Assembly: GCF_001642475.1 (NCBI RefSeq)
Contig: NW_019173936.1
Span: forward strand, 434,001-498,000
Direction of reading: 5' to 3'
Length of the DNA: 64,000 nucleotides
Origin: Fonsecaea monophora
Taxonomy: Eukaryota; Ascomycota; Eurotiomycetes; Chaetothyriales; Herpotrichiellaceae
Shown here piece after piece: positions 34,414-44,436 of this stretch. The notes under the pieces were generated by a model. That model searched no databases, was not told the origin of the DNA, and was given only the letters and a program-made list of their open reading frames with translations. How positions within the stretch are numbered: position 1 is the stretch's first letter; the number at the start of each line of letters is the position of its first letter. The position numbers and the translations under genes are program-made.

Positions 34414-35644
34414 ATGACAATTCCGTCTACTCACAAAGTCTCCATTCTGGTGGTAAGGATGCGCAATGACCGCTTACTGCTCAGAAGCACTCACGGGTGG
34501 ATAGAGGCACGATGGGACATACCACTTTGAAACCAAGACCATGCCGGTCCCCGAGATCAGCCCTACCGATTTGCTAGTTCGCTTGTCGGTATCAGGAGTG
34601 TGTGGCTCGGATTTTCATCTCGCAGAGGGCCACTCGGGCCCAACTTGCGACATTCTAGGACATGAGGGCGTTGGACGAGTTGTGAAGCTTGGATCTGCAG
34701 TGAATCCGTCCTTTGTTAATGTTGGTACTCGGGTTGGCTTAGGATGGGTGCGGGACGTGTGCGAAGAATGCTTCTGCTGCTTATCCCCAGGCGGCGAGGG
34801 ACGTTGTTTGGCAAAGTTGTGCTCTGGCTTGAGAAGAGACGGTACTTTTGCAGAGTTCGCCGTTGTCCCGTCGCGGTATGTAATTCGGATCCCGGAGGAT
34901 GTCCCTGACGATCTCGTTGCACCGATTCTATGTGGCGGGGTGACGGCGTACAAAGCCATCAAGGTCGGTGAGGCAGTCCCAGGCCGATGGATGGTCATCT
35001 CAGGTGCTGGAGGTGGTGTTGGGGCTTTGGGAATTCAATATGCGAAGGCCATGGGATACCGGGTTATCGCGATTGACGTCGGAGATGCCAAAAAGGAGTA
35101 CTGTCTGAAGCTGGGCGCCGAAGTGTACTATGATGCCAAAGATCTCGACACGGCAACGGTCATGGCACTCACAGGAGACGGTGCTGCGGCAGTTTTGGTC
35201 ATGGCGAACTCGGGGAGAGCGTACCAGGCGGCACTGGAACTGGTGGCTCCCTACGGGACACTTGTCTGCGTGGGAATACCGCCGGAGGATCAGCTGGTAA
35301 ACTTTCATCCTATTCTGGGTATTTCCAAAGGCGTGAAGATCATCGGCTCTGCTGTGGGAACCAGAAAGGACATCTGGGAGGCAATCGAATTCGTGCAACG
35401 GGGCGCCGTGAAGCCAGCAGTGGAAATGGCCACCTTGGACGATCTGTCCGATATTGCGAAGAACTTTGGAAAGGTGAGCAGCATCCTCATTCTTCCTCTC
35501 CCCCTCTTTCTCTGGGACATAGCTTTGACGAATGTATCTTTGATCGATCGAAATCAGACTTCGGGCAAGTATGTCCTCCGGCTGAGCGATGAAATCAACG
35601 GTTCCGACTCCGGGAATGCTGATGCCCTGAAAAACGGTCACTAA
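34414..35644 (+). CDS. Zinc alcohol dehydrogenase, yeast-ADH-like
   Basis: Three exons (34414-34452, 34505-35473, 35558-35644) give 364 aa. The 13-codon first exon encodes M-T-I-P-S-T-H-K-V and joins in frame to the beta-strand H-F-E-T-K-T-M-P-V-P. Catalytic zinc ligands are in V-C-G-S-D-F-H and G-H-E-G-V-G; the structural zinc loop has cysteines in V-C-E-E-C-F-C-C and G-R-C. The nucleotide-binding loop is G-A-G-G-G-V-G-A-L-G. The last intron is 84 nt, a multiple of three with no in-frame stop, so retention would insert 28 residues. The spliced form restores the normal K-Y-V-L-R-L-S ending. It is a likely NAD-dependent alcohol or polyol dehydrogenase acting downstream of the adjacent transporter. 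Confidence 0.9.
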
Positions 35645-36133
35645 GGGAACATGGCACGTCGAGGTCTCCAGTGAGACGAGGATACATACCCTTTTTTGTG
35701 CAGCGAGATTCAAGCAATAGATACAGATCGAAATCCTGCATATTGACGTTTTCCAAGCTCGGATATCACGGAGTGTCGACTGATTGGACTTCGCTTGAGG
35801 AGCACCATCTTCGATCGTCCCTGGTCTGGAAGCTTCCCCGCAAATCATGCTCAGCGCTCATGCATGATTTGCCATTTTGAAACTTGAGTCGTGCTTCGTC
35901 AACCGCTCATCAAACTCACCTCAGCATACGATTTGCGAAATGATGGCCAGGGCGTGCAGCTCCAGAACGCGCTGCTTTTGCCATCAGGTGATCGACGACG
36001 CCCGGCCACACCTCAACCCCTCTTTCGTCATGCAAGGGTGTTTTTTGAGAGCTGACCTGTCGTGTCCATACCCTTCTCTTTTGCATATCTCTTCGAGCTT
36101 CTGGACTGCAACTCCAGGTGAAATTGACCAGTA
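35645..36133. other. Intergenic at the accessory/housekeeping transition
   Basis: About 490 bp with no recognised feature. To its right, gene content changes to conserved mitochondrial and cellular functions. Confidence 0.45.
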
Positions 36134-36793
36134 ATGTTCTCGGTTGCAACGATGGCAGCACGACCTCTACTGCTTAGCCTCGCTTCAGCAGCTCGGCCAA
36201 GGGCCCTGTGCCTTCCCATCCGAGGTGCAACCAGACGAGCGTTTCAGCCATCTACAGCAAACCTCAGACCCACGGCTGCCACATTGAGTCCTTCAGAGTC
36301 GATTCCGCTCAATAGCCAGACACCAACGCCGGGCACCGTACTCCCTGAAGCCGAGGTGTTTCCAGAGAACACGCACGCGGCCTTCCTGGGTGAAGCTGAC
36401 AGCAATGAAGGGCACGACGCCATGCGAGAGGCCCACGGGGCACCACAACCCGCCCTCGAAGCTGAAAATTCGGCATTCCTAGGCGAAGCAGACTCGGATG
36501 ATCACTTTGAAGTGCGCAAGACTATAGAGGGAGATAACAATCCGCCCCTGGATGCAAACAATGCTGCGTTCCTTGGTGAGGCCGATAGTGATGACGGCTT
36601 TGAGGCACGAAGGGCGGCTGAGAGGGACAAGCAGGAAGGCCTGGATGCGACAAACGCCGCGTTTCTTGGTGAAGCTGATAGTGACGATGCACATGAGGCT
36701 GATTTTGACATACATCCCGAGAGACATCGTCACAGCATCGAAGATACCAGCGTCAGTGGGTTGCATGGGCAACAAGGAGAACAAGACCAGTGA
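36134..36793 (+). CDS. Protein with four 31-residue AFLGEADSD repeats, probable mitochondrial presequence
   Basis: Single exon, 219 aa, not recognised from any named family. The first 40 residues are rich in Arg, Ala, Leu and Ser with no acidic residue, as expected of a mitochondrial presequence. From residue 83 the core A-F-L-G-E-A-D-S recurs at 83, 114, 145 and 176, exactly every 31 residues. The spacer in each unit is variable, acidic and helical-looking. The DNA of the repeats differs at many third positions while the core residues stay fixed, which suggests selection on the protein rather than recent duplication. The C terminus is His/Glu/Gln-rich and looks disordered. Three genes for mitochondrial proteins follow directly. 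Function is unknown; the short acidic repeats might be binding motifs. Confidence 0.75.
   Translation: MFSVATMAARPLLLSLASAARPRALCLPIRGATRRAFQPSTANLRPTAATLSPSESIPLNSQTPTPGTVLPEAEVFPENTHAAFLGEADSNEGHDAMREAHGAPQPALEAENSAFLGEADSDDHFEVRKTIEGDNNPPLDANNAAFLGEADSDDGFEARRAAERDKQEGLDATNAAFLGEADSDDAHEADFDIHPERHRHSIEDTSVSGLHGQQGEQDQ
36248..36714 (+). repeat. 93-bp coding tandem repeat, four units (last partial)
   Basis: Within the gene at 36134-36793, a 93-nt unit repeats in frame. Each unit starts at an A-F-L-G-E-A-D-S core beginning at about 36380, 36473, 36566 and 36659. The region listed includes short flanks. The units are diverged at synonymous sites. Confidence 0.7.
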
Positions 36794-36904
36794 GCAAGTA
36801 AGCTGCAAGGACCACTGCCGATGGATATTCCCCTTATGTACCTGAAAACCAGCCCAATTTCAAGAAAGCCCATTGTTATTTTGTTCTGATATAATTGACC
36901 CGTC

Positions 36905-37559
36905 TTATTCTTTCTCAAATTTATCGTAGTCCTCTTTGCTCATGAGATTGTCGAGCTCATTCAGGTCACTCACTTCAATCTTCGCCAGCCAACCCTCAGA
37001 CTCGGGGCTTTTGTTGATCGTTCCTGGCTTCTCTTCCAGCACCTTGTTATGATCGGAAATCTTGCCCGACACAGGCGTCATGATGTCGGAGGCAGACTTG
37101 ACGGACTCGACTGCGCCGATCGTGTCGCCTTTGGTCACTTCCATGCCGAGTTCGGGAAGCTCAACATAGACGACATCTCCCAGGGCCTTAGCTGCGTACT
37201 CGGTGATGCCTATGGTTCCTGCGCTGGAGTGTAAACATCCTGGCGATTGCCCAGAGACCAAAGCTTTGAAATGGTGAAGATTGCGCTGGGGAAACATACC
37301 TGTCTTGCCGTCGCTGTCGAGCTCTATCCACTCATGATCTTCAGTGTATTTCTTCACGCATACTGTAAGCAAACTAGAGTTAGTAAAGCTCAAATTGAGA
37401 GAGTGGTGACGCACGGGCAGGTCTCGCAGAAAATGATCTGGTAGAAAGGTAGGTCGATCGACCTAGGTGAGACTTGACTGATGACCGCGGGACGACCACT
37501 CCTTTCGTGACTAATTTCGAGACTGCCGGCATGAGCCGACCTAGGGTAGGGGAAACCAT
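36905..37559 (-). CDS. GCV3: Glycine cleavage system H protein, mitochondrial
   Basis: Three exons (37559-37415, 37362-37300, 37218-36905) give 173 aa. An Arg/Ser/Val-rich presequence (about 1-48, ending S-T-R-S-F-S-A-R-P) precedes the lipoyl-domain fold. The domain opens with K-Y-T-E-D-H-E-W-I and continues with G-I-T-E-Y-A-A-K-A-L-G-D and the lipoylation site E-S-V-K-S-A-S-D, with Lys110 as the modified residue. It shuttles the aminomethyl group between the P, T and L proteins of the matrix glycine decarboxylase complex. The last acceptor was placed at CGCAG because the nearer AG upstream would shift into a stop. It is divergent from the bS6m gene with about 230 bp between starts, and tail-to-tail with the repeat protein. 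Confidence 0.95.
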
Positions 37560-37789
37560 TGTATGTTTGTCTTGACGCGGAAAATGAAGTGGAAAGACGC
37601 GAATATTTAAAAGGGCTCTGTTGTGAGCTCCGCAAATGCAATCGATAAAGATCTTGCGATCGGAGACAAACCCGCCGTCAAAATGCGCCGGTGAAAGTGG
37701 AGATCTCCCTGAGAAATTCTCGATTCCAAGCAAATCTAGCAATCTACCCTCGTATACTCTCAAGAGGTGACACTGCGGCCTCATTGAAA

Positions 37790-38335
37790 ATGCTGTACGA
37801 GCTGATAGCTGTGGTAAGTACCTTGAGCTTTGTGCTCCTCGAATTCGAAGACAAGATCCAGCTGACGTATAACAGGTCCGGCCGGGCAACCTCAATCATG
37901 TCAAAGAGTACGCTTGCTCTCCCAGCTTCTTTGCACAAGTGGAATCACTCACTAACACACTTTGACTCTGCGCACAGAATCGCCCGCGTCGCCGGCCAAC
38001 AGATTCTGGCCTCCAACGGTGTGATACGTGGCATGAAGAACTGGGGCCAGTTCGACCTCCCCCGACCGACCACGAAACATCAAACTCAACATCGGCAGGG
38101 CCATTACTTCGTGATGCAGTTTGACGCGTCGGTCAAGGCCCAGCAGGATGTCCGGCGATTTTTGAGTCTTGATCCACGAATGATCAGGTTCAGTGTCATT
38201 AAGATCGGCGACAAACTGGGCGGCATCAATGGTGCAATTGAAGAGGTGGACGGAGAAATACCCTGGAACTCGGGCACCCAAGTCAGAAATCCATTTACGG
38301 ACCCTCGAACAACAAGGACAGGACCTCTAAGATAG
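37790..38335 (+). CDS. MRP17: Mitochondrial small-subunit ribosomal protein bS6m
   Basis: Three exons (37790-37813, 37876-37907, 37978-38335) give 137 aa. The first two exons are only 24 and 32 nt. They encode the first strand M-L-Y-E-L-I-A-V and the short V-R-P-G-N-L-N-H-V-K, after which the domain continues I-A-R-V-A-G-Q-Q-I-L. The later H-R-Q-G-H-Y-F-V-M-Q-F-D-A-S strand is characteristic of S6. A fungal C-terminal extension of about 30 residues ends in a basic tail. It is a structural component of the mitoribosome small subunit. It is convergent with the MGM1 gene; the stop codons are about 150 bp apart. Confidence 0.92.
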   Translation: MLYELIAVVSTLSFVLLEFEDKIQLTYNRSGRATSIMSKSTLALPASLHKWNHSLTHFDSAHRIARVAGQQILASNGVIRGMKNWGQFDLPRPTTKHQTQHRQGHYFVMQFDASVKAQQDVRRFLSLDPRMIRFSVIKIGDKLGGINGAIEEVDGEIPWNSGTQVRNPFTDPRTTRTGPLR

Positions 38336-38484
38336 CCAAAGAAGAAAAATGACGCGCTACGAAGGCGCAGTGCAGGAACATACGAACCATGGCGAGAGAG
38401 GCATGTCCACATGTCATTTCTATCCACACACAACTCCGGAGGAACACACGCTACAAATGGTGGTATCATCAACAAGTTTGTTCA

Positions 38485-41277
38485 TCAAAACAGGCTCCAC
38501 CGCCCTCTCTCCTTGGTCTGTGACGCCTTCGCCTGCTGCGTCTTCGTCCGACCCTCTAGCTGCCTCAGACTCTCGATCTTCTCTAACACCAACTCCAACA
38601 TCTCCTTCCGCTTGATGACATCGAGATGTCTTCTGATCTTGGGGTCTTCTCTTGCAAATTGTTCGATCTCGTTGGGTTCCAGATGACGGCCAAGCCTCAG
38701 ATCTAACTCGCGGGGGAAATTGTAGTAGAATTCGGAAAGGAGTTCAACATTGAGGAAGAGCACCGCTGTAGACGTCAGCTTGTCGGCGACGACGTCCAGG
38801 AAGATCTCGGGGCAATAGTATTTGTTTTTGAGATTGGCACATTGCTTGGACTTGACCGCCATTAGGCGCATCTTGAGGATATCGGCACGGTCACGGAGGA
38901 AGACGGCTTCGCGACCTTTGTAGAATAATTAGCCTGACATACCTGTGACGGTTGAAGATGTTGACATACCCTTTTGAAGGAGAGCTGCTGAAAACCCACC
39001 AGCGCCACCGGCTCCATCGCCCTCGAGGACGATGTCTCCCTTCCTCACTCGGTCGATGAATCCCATCACATCTTTAAGTTTTCTTTTGCCAATGTTGTCT
39101 TCCAATTGTCTTTGCGCAGCTTCACAAGCTTTAAGTTCGTTCTTCAGAACGTGACCCACGTTTTCTCGTCCTTTATTCCACTCATTCGGCTCGACTTCGA
39201 TCTCAAATTTGAATGGCTTGATACAATTTTCGACCTGATCGCTTGTACTGTAGAATCGATCATTCAATATGCTGGATGATGCATCAACAATGGAACGTTG
39301 AGCGTATGGATGTGAAGCAAACGTTGAGGCGGCGATCAACTTGTCGACATGGCTTTGTAGTTCCGCAGCCACCACAGTAGTTGCCAGTCTCCCAACGCCA
39401 AGTTTGGTAAGCTCCGATGTCGAAGCGTCCAGTTTGCGCTGCCAATATAACGAATGCGGATCAGCCTTGGGCAGTTCGGATAATGGATCTGCTTCGGGCT
39501 GAACCGGGGATAGATCCTCCACGGGCTTGTTCCAGTATCTTTTGGCCAGCACATCCATCACCTTCTGGTCAAGAACATCTTTCAACAAGGCTCTAACTTG
39601 AGGCCTGCCAAAATGCTCGCTAAATTCCTTGAATGAATGCTTGAAGCTGTCCAAGCTTTCGGCCAAGTACGACTCAGCACTGAGCGGCCTATCGTTATAT
39701 TGTACTTTGAACTCATAGGTTGCCTCTTCCAGCTCTTGTACGATAGCATCTCTCGTGCCAGCAAGGCTCGCCGCCATTGTTTGCTCAAGAACGTGCATGA
39801 GCTTGTGCCGTAACGTGGTAGTACCCACAGCGAGTTCTGATTGTGGACCAAACTGTAACGGATGTGATGAGAAGTATGCATGTTCATTTTTGATGATGGC
39901 ATTTGTCACATTGGCGCCCGATCTAGAGAAAAGTCCCGCTGACTGTGGTATCTTACATACCACGCCAACATAACCTAGCCTCAGAGGATATTTTCGATCC
40001 GACAAAATTTCAGCGCCTCGGTGAGGGTCAACCAGATCCATTTTCGTGATAACGCCGATCGTTCTCTCACCCCGAGGGTCAACTCTCCGACTTGCCCTTA
40101 GGGCAGTTGAATTAGCCAAGTCCACGTCCGCGGCGGAGATGGCTAGGATAACATTGGGCGGCTGGATGTATTTATCGCATAAGTCGGAGATCTTCTGCTT
40201 CAGCTCGGAAGGCTGGTCTTTGCCCGATACTTGGATATAACCCGGCAGATCAATCAGGGATAGGTCTGGAACGTTAGGAGAGTAGATTGACAACTGAATA
40301 GGGTCGTCCGTAACACACTGCTCCGGGGGAACAGCGAGATTGAGGTCGGTGAGAATCTTTTGTATTTGCGTAAAATCCGTGATTCTGCCCATTCCGAGAG
40401 TGGGGAACTCGCCATACTCTGCTTTTGCATCCGGTGTGTTTACCAGCGTGAGTTCGATCGGGCGCCTGGTGACCATATTAGAGCCTTTTGGTAGGAATTC
40501 ATGCCCGACGATCGCCTCGAGCACCGAGCTTTTCCCGGATGATTGTGAACCGATAACCACAATAGATGGTAGCGTCAATGCGCCTCCCTGGCCGATCGTA
40601 TTGAGAATGCTTCGGATCTCAATCATCTTTCTCGTCAGAACCATCATTTGATCATCTCGTGCCATTTCCGCAGCGGCTCGCTCGTCATCCTCACTCGATT
40701 GTTCCAGTACTATTGCGGCAGCCGAAGCAGCAGCAGCTCCGGCGGCGGCCTTGCTCGGCTTGGGCGGCTGTGATTCAGACTCGCTGTTGCCAGACTCCTC
40801 CCCCTTTTCAAAAAATTGCTGGAGCCATTCCGGTAGATGTGCCTCTTCTTTTGTGCGCTCCCAACCGACTCCTATTTGATCGACAATCCCCTTGGCACCC
40901 TCGAACATATTTGAGGACGTCTCCGAGACCGCTTCTCCGGCTTTTTTCAGGACGTTCAAGGTATAGGTTCCGGCCTGGGCGGCTTGATATTGGATGTAAG
41001 CTAGGCCGGCAAGGATGCTCGCTCCAAACATAGCAGGGATGCGAGCCATTTTCAGGGCGAGCTTTGGAAGAATCCTAGCAAAAGAGATGGATCGGACGGC
41101 GGGGACATTGTGTATTGAACTGGACCCGATCGGCCATGCTCGCAGAGGGAGACGGGCATTTGGCCTCAACAAGGCCCCAGGTCTTGTGGCAGCATAACTG
41201 TGGTGAAGGAGGCGTGCAGAGACGCCTCGCTGGCGCAATAGAGGCGCGACCCTCGCAGAGAGGAGTCTACCGCTCAT
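38485..41277 (-). CDS. MGM1: Mitochondrial dynamin-like GTPase Mgm1/OPA1
   Basis: Two exons (41277-38970, 38915-38485) give 912 aa. Order of parts: a basic presequence (1-70); a transmembrane anchor about 80-100; an Ala-rich hydrophobic segment about 176-191, where rhomboid-type cleavage of fungal Mgm1 occurs; then the dynamin GTPase domain. GTPase motifs are G1 G-S-Q-S-S-G-K-S-S (243-251), G2 in M-V-T-R-R-P, G3 D-L-P-G and G4 T-K-M-D. Middle and effector regions follow. It drives inner-membrane fusion and cristae maintenance. The single intron near the 3' end is 54 nt. The terminal E-R-G-R-W-S-L-F tail is hydrophilic until its last residues. Confidence 0.96.
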
Positions 41278-41834
41278 CCCAGGTCAGGTCGAACATGAAG
41301 GTTGATGAAAGTTGAATTAAAGAAAAAGTTGTGGAAGTGGTGTCAACTGATACATGATACTACTCGTTAGGTACTAGGTAGTACGTTGGGGCAACAAAAC
41401 ACGAGAATGCCGAATGACGTGGGAAAAGATGCACTCTGTGGCTCGCCCTGGGTGCTGCCTACTCCGTAGTCTCGGTACAAAATCGCAGCCACACTTATGG
41501 CCGCCCAGCCACATATGAGTCGCCACAATTTCGTGATCTCTTGCCCCCTGCACCAAGCATGGCGGCACCTGGCGGTGAAGTTTGGGACAACCAACATCAA
41601 ACCCGCATGTGTCACCATGTCCTATTGAAAAACAGCAATATCTCTGCTTCTGCCTGTCTCCTTTCCATATACACCGGGGTCCTGGCGTTTGTTGGATCGG
41701 GGTCATTTGATGCTTGGACTGCTGATACCTTTTGCCTCCGTGCAGAGAAATATAATGCGCCTGGTCGAGTATATGACTCAACAACCAACCTCACACCAAA
41801 ATTGGGTTAATTTTCAAATTTTACCTGTTTGAAG
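41278..41834. other. Divergent promoter region between MGM1 and the amidotransferase
   Basis: About 560 bp between divergent start codons. No further feature was recognised. Confidence 0.5.
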
Positions 41835-43064
41835 ATGTGCAGATTTCTTGTACGCATATGACCCTTGTCTATGCTTACATTCCTACTCACAGGGTTCCAG
41901 GTGTACAAGGGCTCTGAGCCGATCATACTTTCCAAGTTGATCACTGAACCATCGCACAGCATTCTCACGCAATCTTATGACAGTCGCCTCCGCCTGGATA
42001 GCCGTCGCCCGGTCAATGGGGATGGCTTTGGGGTTGGGTGGTATACGGAGCCAGAGTTGGGTCCAGATCCATGTATCTTTACATCGACTTTACCGGCATG
42101 GAACTGCGTGAATCTCGAACGTCTTGCGCCGAAGACAGCCTCGAGGCTGATCTTTGCTCATGTCAGGGCCACCACCGAGGGGTCGTTGGCCGAAAACAAT
42201 TGCCACCCTTTCCAGCACAACACGTTGATGTGGATGCACAACGGTAATATCGGGGCCTGGAAGTACGTGAAACGCCCATTAGCTGACAGTCTTTCGGACA
42301 AATGGTTCCTTGGTGTGAAAGGTGGCACTGATTCGGAATGGGCGTTTGCGTTATTCCTCGATACCTTGGAGCGTGAGGGAGTCGATCCAAGCTCCGAGCC
42401 CAAGGGTGGTTTCGATACCAAGACTCTGCGACGGGCCATGAAGAAAACCATTGCCCAAATCAATACGTTCGTCAAGGCCGTTCCTCCCGAATACAAAGTC
42501 TCAGATGTGGAGACTAGAAGCCTGCTCAATTTTGCCGTTACAGACGGCCACTCTGTCATTGTCACTAGATATGTCAGCAGCAAAACCGACGCCGCTGCAA
42601 GTCTGTACTACTCGTCTGGAACTGCTTGGGTCGAAGGAAAGATCAAAGGGCAATTCAAGATGGAGAGGAGAGACAAAGCTTCCGATGTGGTCCTCGTCGC
42701 CAGCGAGCCCCTCACCTTCGAGAGACACAACTGGCTATCCGTCCCCACGAACACGATTGTTACAATCTGTAAACAGACGGTGTATGTACGGCCCATCAAA
42801 GATGAATACTATGACCCAGATCCTTCGACAGAGCGCTCGACAGGTTTTGCTAGGTCCAAAGGTCTAGTGTCAAAAGCACCTGGGGGCGGAACTGCAACAC
42901 CCACTCCGATGGCTGCAACCCCAGTTGCGGGCTCTGGGGTCGAAAATGCCACTGGAGAATATATCGCGAAAGAAGATCTGGATGTATTCCGCGAAAAGAT
43001 GGCGAAATTGCAGCTCCAAAAATGTAGCGAAACCAATGGGCAGATGGATCAACTATCGGTTTAG
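41835..43064 (+). CDS. DUG3: Class II glutamine amidotransferase-like protein, Dug3-type
   Basis: Two exons: 41835-41849, only 15 nt, and 41901-43064. Together they encode 392 aa. The mini-exon supplies M-C-R-F-L, so after Met removal Cys2 becomes the N-terminal nucleophile of the Ntn-hydrolase fold. Other hallmarks are N-G-D-G-F-G-V-G-W-Y, A-H-V-R-A-T-T-E-G, N-N-C-H-P-F and M-H-N-G-N-I-G. The C-terminal 80 residues are Pro/Thr-rich. Yeast Dug3 forms a complex with the Dug2 peptidase that degrades glutathione in the cytosol. Similarity and length fit that family; activity as a glutamine-hydrolysing enzyme is not established for it. Confidence 0.9.
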
Positions 43065-43326
43065 GCATCACGATTTACAAGCCCAACCTCACTTGATAAA
43101 GAAGTGAAGATGTGCTCTTTAGGCGCAGGAATGTATTGTGGAAGTGAAAAACACTCAGGGTTCTTGGACAAAAAGTGGGATCAAGGCGCAGAATGATTAC
43201 GATTGGGGGACAAGCGGTGGGAGCGAGCAAGGTGCTTTGGGAGTTGACACCATTTACAGATTGTTCGACCATGGTGACTCTGATAGTCAATCTCATATTC
43301 GTCCCTTCCCTCATTGTTTCGGGGCA

Positions 43327-44436
43327 TTATCCGTCGTCCCCTCTGAAATCGGCATGTCTGAAATATTTCATGCCGACCCAAGCTACTACCACCCAGACCC
43401 AAGCCATGATACACGTCAAGACCATCAGTGCAGGGTAGTACCCAACGATAGGTAGAGTAGGGTCATCCTCCAACTCCGGCGGCGCGTATGGTGTTTCGCC
43501 CACATCCCAGGCCCAAGACCACACCCCGAAGCACGACCCCATACCCACAACGAATACAATCCACGTCACGAACAATATCACGTAACCCCAAAATGCCGTC
43601 TCGGAGTAATCCCAGAAATCTTCATCGGGGGGCGTCCCAGCGATAGACTGCGGTTGTGTGGCAAGCGGCGAGCGAGTGCGTGAGCCAAACATTCGACGCA
43701 TAGGATCTTGAATGGGGAAATAAGAGTCGGTCCCAAACGAGGACGTCGATGAGGGCTTGCGCAGAGCAGGAATACTTGGCAATACGAGGTCTTCGTCGTC
43801 TGTTGAGGCATCAGTAGGAGCCAAGTTGGGACTGATAATTGACGCGGCAGAAGAGGCCGGGTCAACAGAAGCGATACTGCTGCGGATTGAGGGTATCGAA
43901 ACCCGTGATAATGTGCGAAATGGCCATGATGGGGGAGACTCCGGCGACACCGGGCTTGACTTTGATAGCTCCTGTCTGGCACGAGGGGTGGGCGGCGCTT
44001 CTAGCTCTTCATCTGCAGGCTGCCCCAAAGGGGAGTTTGCACCAGAGAGAGGTGACTTTTTGACATCGGAGGTCTTTCTGTCCCTCCCTTTTCCCAACAC
44101 CGTTTTTCTTAGTGATCCCTTTCTCTTCCTTTTGCTCTGGGCTTGTGCTTCTGCCATGACACCTCGCCCCCGGAGGGAAAGATCTGGTCCATCTCGATCA
44201 GCACTATCCGTCTTGTCCTGGTCGCTGTTTGTACGGAGGAAGCTCAGACGTGAGAGGAGGTTTCCGGAGACGGATCTCTTGTGACCTGGCGCCCCATCAT
44301 TGCGCTTCTTAAGCTTGTTGGTCTCTCGAAAGTCTCGCTCTTGTCCGCTGTGATTAACCTCGTCCTCGATCTTGGGGAAGGGGGTAGGTTTATCTTTTTC
44401 GGAGGGATCGATGTCGCCATGTGTGTATCCGTTCAT
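43327..44436 (-). CDS. Conserved fungal two-transmembrane protein with long disordered N terminus
   Basis: Single exon, 369 aa. Residues 1 to about 275 are hydrophilic and rich in Ser, Pro, Arg, Lys and Asp, with many S-P and T-P sites that look like phosphorylation targets. The last 90 residues hold two transmembrane helices, about 285-310 and 336-360, separated by an acidic loop with P-Y-A-P-P-E-L-E-D-D. The dense conservation-like character of the helices (W-G-Y-V-I-L-F-V-T-W-I-V-F-V-V-G-M-G-S) and the short tail suggest a membrane-anchored regulatory protein. I do not recognise a named family, and location could be ER, Golgi or plasma membrane. Confidence 0.75.
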   Translation of the reverse strand: MNGYTHGDIDPSEKDKPTPFPKIEDEVNHSGQERDFRETNKLKKRNDGAPGHKRSVSGNLLSRLSFLRTNSDQDKTDSADRDGPDLSLRGRGVMAEAQAQSKRKRKGSLRKTVLGKGRDRKTSDVKKSPLSGANSPLGQPADEELEAPPTPRARQELSKSSPVSPESPPSWPFRTLSRVSIPSIRSSIASVDPASSAASIISPNLAPTDASTDDEDLVLPSIPALRKPSSTSSFGTDSYFPIQDPMRRMFGSRTRSPLATQPQSIAGTPPDEDFWDYSETAFWGYVILFVTWIVFVVGMGSCFGVWSWAWDVGETPYAPPELEDDPTLPIVGYYPALMVLTCIMAWVWVVVAWVGMKYFRHADFRGDDG

